64,000 bases of DNA from Agrobacterium pusense (GTDB lineage Bacteria > Pseudomonadota > Alphaproteobacteria > Rhizobiales > Rhizobiaceae): positions 62,001 to 126,000 of the forward strand of contig NZ_FNBB01000007.1 in assembly GCF_900102105.1 (NCBI RefSeq), given 5' to 3'. Position numbers and translations under genes: made by a program. Positions 58,801 through 64,000 of the stretch are shown one piece after another; position 1 is the stretch's first letter, and each line of letters starts with the position of its first letter. The notes below the pieces were generated by a model. It was not told the origin of the DNA. It ran no database searches and worked only from the letters and a program-made list of their open reading frames with translations.

Positions 58801-61800
58801 ACGCCTGGAAGCCACTGCTTTCACGCTTGAAAATGCGCTTGCCAGCGGCCATGAGCGGCTCGAATCCATGCTCGGCTCGCAGGCCGAGCGTATTGCCGGA
58901 TCGCTGGAACGCAACAGCGGTCTGATCGAGCAGAGCGTTTCGGGCGCAGCCAACCGCATTGAAAGCGTCGTTGAAGACGGCAGCACCCGGTTTGCGCAGA
59001 CCGTGGAAGAAGGCGTCTCGCGCCTCGAAAGCAATCTTTCACAATCGCACGAGGACATCCGCAGCACGCTTGAGCAGCGTCAGGCAGAAATTGCAGCCAC
59101 GCTCAGCTCCGCCACGACCCAGATGGGCGACATGCTCTCCGAGCAGGCGATGATGATCGGCACCACGGTCGCCTCCAGCGCCAGCATGCTTGAACTGTCG
59201 CTCGAAACCCAGCAGGAAACGCTGCAGAAGGCGATTGACGGTAGTGCGGCAACGCTGGAAGAGCGTCTTCGCAACAGCGCCGGTGATATCGCCGTCAAGA
59301 TCGGCGAAGCCGCACGCGAAATCGGCGGCGCGACGGACGCCCTCTCCTCGAAAATCGAGACCTCTATCGGCAACGTCACCACCCGTCTCGACGAAACCGG
59401 CACCCGCATCGAGACCTCTCTCGATACGCTTCAGGCACGCGTCGGCGGCGATCTCGCCAATGTGAACACGTCGATTGAGGATGCCGGCCGCCGCTTCGCC
59501 GAGGCGCTGGAAGACAAGACAGCCGTCTTTGCGCGCACCAGCGATGAGGCCGCCGAGCGGATCACCGGCATCCTGGACGAGCAGACGACCCGCGTTGCCG
59601 ACACCTTCGAAAGCCGCACCAGCCGCCTGGCCGAAACCTTCGATACCGGCACGGCCCGCATCGATGAGCGCCTCGGCACGATGGACCGCGCACTGACGAT
59701 CGGTCTCGAAAACGTCAATCGCACCATCGAAGGCAAGGCCACCGATCTTGCTGTCAGCCTGCGTGGCGCGGTTACCTCTGCCACGCAAAGCATCGGCGAC
59801 GAAGCTGCCCGTTCCTCCGCCCTGCTCGCGAAGTCCGGCGCGGAGTTCGCCGAACAGGTGCAGGCACAGAACGAGGCCTTTACCAAGGCCATCGAGGAAC
59901 GCTCGGGTGAAATCGTCAACCGTATTTCGGATGCACAGACGCGCCTCTCCGGCCAGGCTGCCGCCGTGGCGCAGACCTTCTCCGAGGCGGGCAACATCAT
60001 CGTCAACAAGGTTGCCGAGGCTGAAGCCGTTGTCCGCTCACAGGTTGGTGTCATTTCCGAGACTTTGACGGGTGTTGAATCCGCCCTCGATGCGCGCGGC
60101 GAATCGATCCGTTCGGCACTGGACAACCGCACCCGCGAACTCAACTCGATGCTGGCCAGCCGCTCCGCGGAGCTGTCGCGTCTTATCGAGGAAAAGGCAA
60201 AGCCTGTCGTCGACGAATATGCCACCATCGGCCGCGAAGCCGCCGAAAAGATCGTGTCCGCCGCCCAGCAGAGCGCCGAGCTTCTGTCGCAGAGCAATAG
60301 CGGCATGGTCGGCATGGTGGAGCAGGCAATCAGCGATTATGCCGCCGCCGGAACGGATGCGGCAAGCAAGCTGGTCGCAGCCACTCGCCAGAGCACCGAC
60401 ATGTTGTCGGAAACCCATACTGCAATGGCGGACGCCGTCGAACAGGGTATCGACAAATATGCCCGCGCCGGCAGCGAAGCAGCCAACAAGCTGGTTGCCG
60501 CCACTCGTCAGAGCACGGATATGCTGTCGCAGACCCATAACAGCATGGCCGAAATCGTCGAACAGTCGGCAACCAACTTCAATTCGGCCGTTGAGCGCGC
60601 CGCTCAGGGCTTCGGTGCAGCGGATGAAGCGCTGAATGCGTCTGCAGCCCGTTTCTCGGAGTCCGCGTCGCAGGCCGCCGACATGGTGTCCAGTTCCAGC
60701 CGTCTGCTGGAAGGAAAGATCGACCGTCTGTCGAATATTTCCGGCCAGACGCTGGCACAGGTCGCTGGCATCGTCAGCCGCTTCGAAGAACATTCGAAGG
60801 TGCTGAGCCAGGCATCCGAGCTGCTGAATGCCGCCCAGTCGAGCCTCGTCGGCACGCTGGAAGAACGCCAGGATGCGTTGCGCAGCCTGTCTGTCGGCCT
60901 CGTCAAGCGTTCCGAGGAAATCGAAAGCGCGATGCGCAATGTCATTGGTGTGGTGGAAACCACACTTAACGAGGCTGAAGAGCGTTCGCAGAACGTCGCC
61001 GGCAACCTGCGTGAAAATCTGCAGGCTTCCTTCTCCGATATCGGCCGCTCGCTTGATGAAACCGAACAGCGCGCCCGTTCGGCGGCACAGACCATGCGGG
61101 GCGCCCTGCTCGCCGCCGGTCAGGATGCCAGCCGCTCGATCGAGAGCACGCTTTCCGACGCGCAGAAATATTCCGACGAGCTGGTGAACCGCCTGCGCGG
61201 CGGTGTCGAATCCTCTCTTTCGGAAGTCGACAACCTTCTCGGCAGTGCTTCCGAAAAATCCAATGCGGCCGCAGCCAACCTCAAGGAAACGCTGCGCCAG
61301 GCTGTCGAGGAAGCGGTGAGCCGCTTCGCCGGCGCGACCGATGAAATCCGTCGCTCAAGCCACGATATCCGCCGCGAACTTGACGCGACCCGCGCCGAAC
61401 TGAAGCGTGGTGCCTTCGACCTGCCGGAAGAAGCCAAGGAAAGTGCGGCCGCAATGCGCCGCGCCGTATCCGAGCAGATCAAGGCGCTGCAGGATATTTC
61501 CCAGCTCGTCGGCCGCTCGACGCAGCAGATGGAAGTGTCCGAGCCGGTTGCCCGCGCCATCGCCGCAACCCAGCCGGCCGTCGAGCGCCGCGTAGAGCCG
61601 CGCCCGCAGCCCGCAGCCCCGGCGACGGTTCAACAGCAGCGCCCGGCGCAGCAGCAGCCAGCACCTGCCCTGCGCGGCACGTTGCCGCTCGAAAATCGCC
61701 AGGTCGAAAACCGGCAAGTCGAGAATCGTCAGGCACCCGCTCCGGCGCAGCCAGTCGCACCAAGCCAGGCGGGACGTCGCGAAGAAGGCGGCGGCTGGAT

Positions 61801-62251
61801 CAGCGATCTGTTGCGCGGCGCCTCCCAGGAGACGCCCGCAGCCTCCGTACCGCGCGCCAGCACCGAGCAACAGCCGACCCGCGCAGCCGACACCCGTAAT
61901 CCCCGTCACATGGTGGAATCGCTGAACTCGCTCTCCGTCGACATCGCCCGCGCCATCGATCACGATGCGTCGGTGGAACTGTGGCGCCGTTACCAGCGTG
62001 GCGAACGCGACGTCTTTACCCGTCGTCTCTACACGCTGAAAGGCCAGACGACCTTCGACGAGATCAAGCGCAAATATGAGCGTGAAGCGGAGTTCCGCAC
62101 CGCCGTTGACCGCTATATCAACGATTTCGAAAAGCTGCTTGCCGATGTGGCCCGGACCGACCGCGACCGGACCGTGACGCAATCCTACCTCACCTCCGAT
62201 ACCGGCAAGGTCTATACGATGCTTGCCCATGCGGCGGGTCGGTTTAATTGA
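55886..62251 (+). CDS. gpr: giant coiled-coil polar growth protein, GPR-like
   Basis: A 2121-aa protein that I match from memory to GPR (Growth Pole Ring, about 2115 aa) of Agrobacterium and RgsE of Sinorhizobium, needed for polar growth. Older annotations call it kinesin-like. The start ATG at 55886 has GAGG upstream. An acidic/Pro-rich N terminus (1-100) precedes two transmembrane helices (about 110-170). About 1700 residues of predicted helical coiled coil follow, including fifteen consecutive 22-residue apolipoprotein-like repeats (638-967) and three 40-residue repeats (1441-1560). A Pro/Gln-rich linker (about 1890-2010) holds VENRQ triplets, and a conserved C-terminal domain follows (about 2010-2121; RHMVESLNSLSVDIARAI). 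It is probably anchored in the inner membrane at the growth pole. Confidence 0.9.
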   Translation: MANNKISDSVDETAFQALEDALQLGAFEEKPETRKTAAPKQPEARVKEASRPTPAPEVARTPVEPAPKSPNLEAANDGSKRSPAMILKSLEGGSIGGALRNATIMSVIWALGGLGIAHLLYGNALWNIGSLSDLAAIPGLMAIVVGILVPVMLFFAFAIMMARARDLRNAARSMAEVALRLAEPETVASDRIMSVGQAVRREVSAMNDGIERTIARATELETLVHSEVNALERSYADNELRVRSLVQELTAERDAIVNHAERIRSSIVGAQEQIKEELSIVGEELSMRIATTGEAFASMIDTRSAALLEKSRASTEAMGSLIAAKTENLLQALNSSGTTISNEFDMRLHNLTSTLDERGEVLLERFAIHASTLDSGVESLNSALEERTRQLNETLSSRTLELNRNIERGQQIIGGSLDTVLDKLSTTLEEKGLSFRQSLQSTADDAIMDLDLRSGLYEERMQATVGQVNSAFDEHVAQFASAFDQRAGSLDSKLMESLARINETVAGGSEALDTMLSAGLERIGTTMTDQSLALATALGTGQEMLESALEARTQAFSDAIGQRTAEITDVFANSHEKIDAVLSERSNALFGALSASQNRFDEALASRSMAITGSVSGTAERLAAMLDERAAAINNVVADVERRLAETLETRAAAITGAVSGIEDRISDTLESRTAALHDVVSGAESRIAETLDGRTAALSSTISGVEERIADTMDSRTLSLDMTFANVEERLSETLDNRTSALTGIVASAEEKIAGALDSRTAALGDVVAGAETRIAETLDGRTAALNAVVSGAEERITDALDSRTMALDMAFSGVEEKITETLDTRTAALGELVASAETRIAGALDSRTDSLKSVVSGAEERITDVLDSRTMALDMSFSGVEEKIADILDGRTAALHSAVSGVEDRIASALDTRTAALSGIVSGAEERIADALDSRTMALDMTISGVEERIAEAMDARASSLSLAAAGVGQRLEATAFTLENALASGHERLESMLGSQAERIAGSLERNSGLIEQSVSGAANRIESVVEDGSTRFAQTVEEGVSRLESNLSQSHEDIRSTLEQRQAEIAATLSSATTQMGDMLSEQAMMIGTTVASSASMLELSLETQQETLQKAIDGSAATLEERLRNSAGDIAVKIGEAAREIGGATDALSSKIETSIGNVTTRLDETGTRIETSLDTLQARVGGDLANVNTSIEDAGRRFAEALEDKTAVFARTSDEAAERITGILDEQTTRVADTFESRTSRLAETFDTGTARIDERLGTMDRALTIGLENVNRTIEGKATDLAVSLRGAVTSATQSIGDEAARSSALLAKSGAEFAEQVQAQNEAFTKAIEERSGEIVNRISDAQTRLSGQAAAVAQTFSEAGNIIVNKVAEAEAVVRSQVGVISETLTGVESALDARGESIRSALDNRTRELNSMLASRSAELSRLIEEKAKPVVDEYATIGREAAEKIVSAAQQSAELLSQSNSGMVGMVEQAISDYAAAGTDAASKLVAATRQSTDMLSETHTAMADAVEQGIDKYARAGSEAANKLVAATRQSTDMLSQTHNSMAEIVEQSATNFNSAVERAAQGFGAADEALNASAARFSESASQAADMVSSSSRLLEGKIDRLSNISGQTLAQVAGIVSRFEEHSKVLSQASELLNAAQSSLVGTLEERQDALRSLSVGLVKRSEEIESAMRNVIGVVETTLNEAEERSQNVAGNLRENLQASFSDIGRSLDETEQRARSAAQTMRGALLAAGQDASRSIESTLSDAQKYSDELVNRLRGGVESSLSEVDNLLGSASEKSNAAAANLKETLRQAVEEAVSRFAGATDEIRRSSHDIRRELDATRAELKRGAFDLPEEAKESAAAMRRAVSEQIKALQDISQLVGRSTQQMEVSEPVARAIAATQPAVERRVEPRPQPAAPATVQQQRPAQQQPAPALRGTLPLENRQVENRQVENRQAPAPAQPVAPSQAGRREEGGGWISDLLRGASQETPAASVPRASTEQQPTRAADTRNPRHMVESLNSLSVDIARAIDHDASVELWRRYQRGERDVFTRRLYTLKGQTTFDEIKRKYEREAEFRTAVDRYINDFEKLLADVARTDRDRTVTQSYLTSDTGKVYTMLAHAAGRFN
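57797..58786 (+). repeat. 15 tandem 66-bp repeats inside the GPR-like gene
   Basis: Fifteen consecutive in-frame 22-codon units, each of the form SGxEERIxxxLDSRTxALxxx, with no insertion or deletion. Versions with MALDM or LSLDM recur at units 4, 8, 11 and 14, so units also seem to have duplicated in blocks of three or four. The 22-residue period is that of amphipathic apolipoprotein-type helices. Confidence 0.93.
60206..60565 (+). repeat. three tandem 120-bp repeats inside the GPR-like gene
   Basis: Three consecutive 40-codon units contain YAxAGxxAAxKLVAATRQS and TDMLS in the second and third. The first is more divergent (AAEKIVSAAQQSAELLSQS). They sit in the late coiled-coil part of the protein. 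Confidence 0.88.
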
Positions 62252-62271
62252 TCTGAACGGCACTGAAAGAA

Positions 62272-62299
62272 AAACCCCGGTGAAGACCGGGGTTTTTCT
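62272..62299 (+). terminator. terminator of the GPR-like gene
   Basis: AAACCCCGG and CCGGGGTTT form a perfect 9-bp stem with a TGAAGA loop, followed by TTCTTTT. It is 20 nt after the stop codon. The preceding A-run also allows use from the other strand by the convergent PhzF-like gene. Confidence 0.93.
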
Positions 62300-62361
62300 T
62301 TTGTGCGAGCCAGTTGCTTCGCCATCCTTTCACGCTACGTATTTGACCAGTATGGCCTGCA

Positions 62362-63279
62362 TCAAATCTCGAACGTGCCTGATGCAACCCGCACCGCGTG
62401 GCCGCCGATGCGGGCACGGCCGATTTCGCCGTCCTTGATGTCCATGCGCAGGTGGATGTGAGACGGTCTTTCCATCTCCACCCCCTGCTCGATCAAAAGC
62501 GGATAATGTCCGTCAGTCAGCCCGTCGAAATGGTGGATGGCGCCCGAAAGCGCGGCGGCGGCCGAGCCGGTTGCGGGGTCTTCGGCAATGCCCATATCCG
62601 GGGAGAACATACGGGCATGGAACTTTGCGGCGTGATTGACACCGCCGCGACAGTAAATATAGGCCGCCGTCAGCAGCCCCTCAACCAGCGGTGCGGTGCG
62701 CAGCCACAGACCGGCGTCGAAATCCATATCACGCACTGCGGCGATATTATGCATAGGCACCAGCAGGAAAGGCACGCCGGCCGTCCAGATCGATGGCACA
62801 TGATTTTCAAAACCGAGATGGCCTTCGCTGACACCCAGCGCATCGGCCAGGGCGGCATGATCGAGGGGCAGGTCCACCCTTGAAGATCTGCGCGGCAGAT
62901 CGAATTCCGCAAAGCTGACGGCGCCGGCGCGCATTTTCACCGCGCAGCGCACGGGCCCCACCTTCTCCTCGAGTACGCAGACCATATCGATGTCGTCGTC
63001 GCCATCCCCGCGATTGCGCTCGGCAATCGCTACTGCGGCGCCGACGGTCGGATGTCCGGCGAAAGGCAATTCACCCGAGGGTGTGAATATGCGCAGGGAA
63101 GCCGCGTGCGCAGGGTTGCTGGAGCGATTGATGAAAACGGTCTCGGAGAGATTCATCTCCCGGGCGATGGCCTGCATCGTCCCCTGATCGAGGTCATCGG
63201 CATCATACATCACCGCCAGCGGGTTTCCCGCCATTTTCGTCTCGGTAAACACATCATAGATATTGTAGTGCAGCGCCAC
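62362..63279 (-). CDS. PhzF family isomerase-like protein
   Basis: A 305-aa protein of the PhzF/diaminopimelate-epimerase fold. YNIYDVFTETKMAGNPLAV, the active-site Glu segment REMNLSETVFIN, FTPSGELPFAGHPTVGAA and EDPATGSAAAALSGA are typical. The start is GTG at 63279 with AGGAG six bases upstream; the frame extends to 63327 without a ribosome site. In Pseudomonas, PhzF makes a phenazine precursor; most relatives, like this one, have no assigned substrate and there are no phenazine genes here. Confidence 0.92.
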   Translation of the reverse strand: MALHYNIYDVFTETKMAGNPLAVMYDADDLDQGTMQAIAREMNLSETVFINRSSNPAHAASLRIFTPSGELPFAGHPTVGAAVAIAERNRGDGDDDIDMVCVLEEKVGPVRCAVKMRAGAVSFAEFDLPRRSSRVDLPLDHAALADALGVSEGHLGFENHVPSIWTAGVPFLLVPMHNIAAVRDMDFDAGLWLRTAPLVEGLLTAAYIYCRGGVNHAAKFHARMFSPDMGIAEDPATGSAAAALSGAIHHFDGLTDGHYPLLIEQGVEMERPSHIHLRMDIKDGEIGRARIGGHAVRVASGTFEI

Positions 63280-63586
63280 ACCCGTCTCCTGCCATTCGAC
63301 ACCTCGTCTGCCTTGCGCAAACTGCATCAGGCCGCCTTACACCGCAACCCTTGTTGCGACAGGAAATCAAGAAGCTGTGGAACGGCGCGATTCAATGGCA
63401 TGGCCGGGAGAACGTCTCCCTGCCCGAAAGGCCTTGTCGCCGGCGGCCGTCTTCATGTACCAAGGATGCGTCTTGCGGCTTGCGACCGGAGGTCTTGAAC
63501 GACTTTCGAAGATTGCGAACCGCTTCAACAGGTTACATTGCAGTCGCAGGCCGGGTCCCGGTCTTCGCCGTTGTCGAGGGAAGCGG
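63280..63586. other. divergent intergenic region between PhzF-like gene and nadK
   Basis: The 307 bases hold the promoters for both divergent genes. I see no open frame with coding character, no terminator and no clear operator. Confidence 0.45.
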
Positions 63587-64000
63587 ATGTCGCATTCTAC
63601 CTATTCACTATCCTTCGTAGCCTCCGCGACTGCGGAGGCGCAGGCGGCGCTGGAAGAGCTGAAAAGCGCTTATGGCAATACTCCGTTTGACGAAGCGGAC
63701 GTCATCGTGGCTCTCGGCGGTGACGGATTCATGCTGCAGATTCTCAACGAGACGATGAATTCCGGCAAGCGTGTCTACGGCATGAACCGGGGCTCGGTCG
63801 GCTTCCTGATGAACGATTACCGGGTGGAAGGCCTCATCGAACGCATTGCGGTGGCAAGCGGCAACGATTTCCACCCCCTGCGCATGACGACGACGGATTC
63901 CGACGGCGACGAGTTTACGGCGCTCGCCATGAACGAAGTCAGCCTGTTCCGCCAATCGCATCAGGCTGCCAAGCTTCGGGTCGAGGTGGACGGCAAGGTT
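63587..64000 (+). CDS. nadK: NAD kinase, 5' part only
   Basis: Phosphorylates NAD+ to NADP+ in the cytoplasm. The first 138 residues are visible and the gene runs off the right edge. The catalytic GGDG motif is in IVALGGDGFMLQIL (about 40-53), followed by YGMNRGSVGFLMNDYR and the NE/S segment MNEVSLFRQ. The ATG at 63587 has GAGGGA upstream. Family members of this type are about 257 residues in rhizobia, so roughly half is present. Confidence 0.96.
   Translation, partial: MSHSTYSLSFVASATAEAQAALEELKSAYGNTPFDEADVIVALGGDGFMLQILNETMNSGKRVYGMNRGSVGFLMNDYRVEGLIERIAVASGNDFHPLRMTTTDSDGDEFTALAMNEVSLFRQSHQAAKLRVEVDGKV

Noticed and set aside
57544-59067. 507-codon open frame antisense to the GPR repeats
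   Set aside because: It mirrors the 66-bp repeats of the sense gene and has a low-complexity Arg/Ser/Ala composition. It is a by-product of GC-rich periodic codons with no start signals.

Overview
The window looks like a stretch of the circular chromosome of an Agrobacterium (Rhizobiaceae, Alphaproteobacteria). The reasons are GC-rich coding sequence, many TTG/GTG starts and ATGA gene overlaps, LpxI rather than LpxH in the lipid A pathway, an alphaproteobacterial LexA box (GAAC-N7-GAAC), CckA, an EipB-type periplasmic protein, and a giant coiled-coil protein that matches what I recall of GPR (Growth Pole Ring), the polar growth protein of Agrobacterium. From memory, gene order agrees with the A. 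fabrum C58 region around Atu1340-Atu1434. I could not run a comparison.

Layout. 1-5226: pyruvate dehydrogenase operon on the minus strand (pdhA, lipoyl-fused pdhB, pdhC, an SGNH esterase, lpdA cut by the window edge), preceded by an FtsB/DivIC-like gene. 5700-9126: mosaic palindromic repeat, eno, kdsA and a VOC-domain gene. 9127-12031: an AT-rich island of broken Rhs genes on both strands. It carries two small genes placed like immunity genes and several Rhs remnants. It is the main accessory region. 12032-17730: lexA with its operator, a GST, comEC, and gltA. 17854-31115: a long minus-strand envelope and translation cluster in the order rpsB, tsf, pyrH, frr, uppS, cdsA, rseP, bamA, lpxD, fabZ, lpxA, lpxI, lpxB. 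31308-39223: eipB, a coupled ridA-like/GDPD/FemAB-like/HIT run, a DUF1989 gene broken by an in-frame TGA, a LysR regulator, a PAP2/AUR1-like membrane protein and azlCD. 39389-45561: clpS-clpA, the cckA hybrid kinase and a small Cys-rich secreted protein. 45805-55408: a FliO-domain membrane protein, a dksA variant with one zinc-site Cys, a SixA-like phosphatase, the ycjX-ycjF pair, a secreted protein, folP-folB-folK, a DUF922 protease, a candidate structured sRNA, a ferredoxin and an orphan HPt protein. 55886-62251: the GPR-like gene. 62362-64000: a PhzF-like gene and the 5' part of nadK.

How the genes fit together. Most of the window is housekeeping: glycolysis into the TCA cycle (eno, pdh, gltA), Kdo and lipid A synthesis (kdsA, lpxD/A/I/B), outer membrane assembly (bamA), isoprenoid and phospholipid precursors (uppS, cdsA), translation (rpsB, tsf, frr) and folate (folP/B/K). 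Cell-cycle and envelope control sits alongside (CckA, ClpAS, EipB, GPR). The least ordinary parts are the Rhs graveyard with its putative immunity genes, the internal repeats of GPR and the possible leader peptide upstream of it, and the structured RNA candidate at about 54370-54568. Three gene-poor stretches of more than 300 bases (29991-30347, 55409-55885, 63280-63586) are described separately. No tRNA, rRNA, CRISPR array or intact insertion sequence was recognised.
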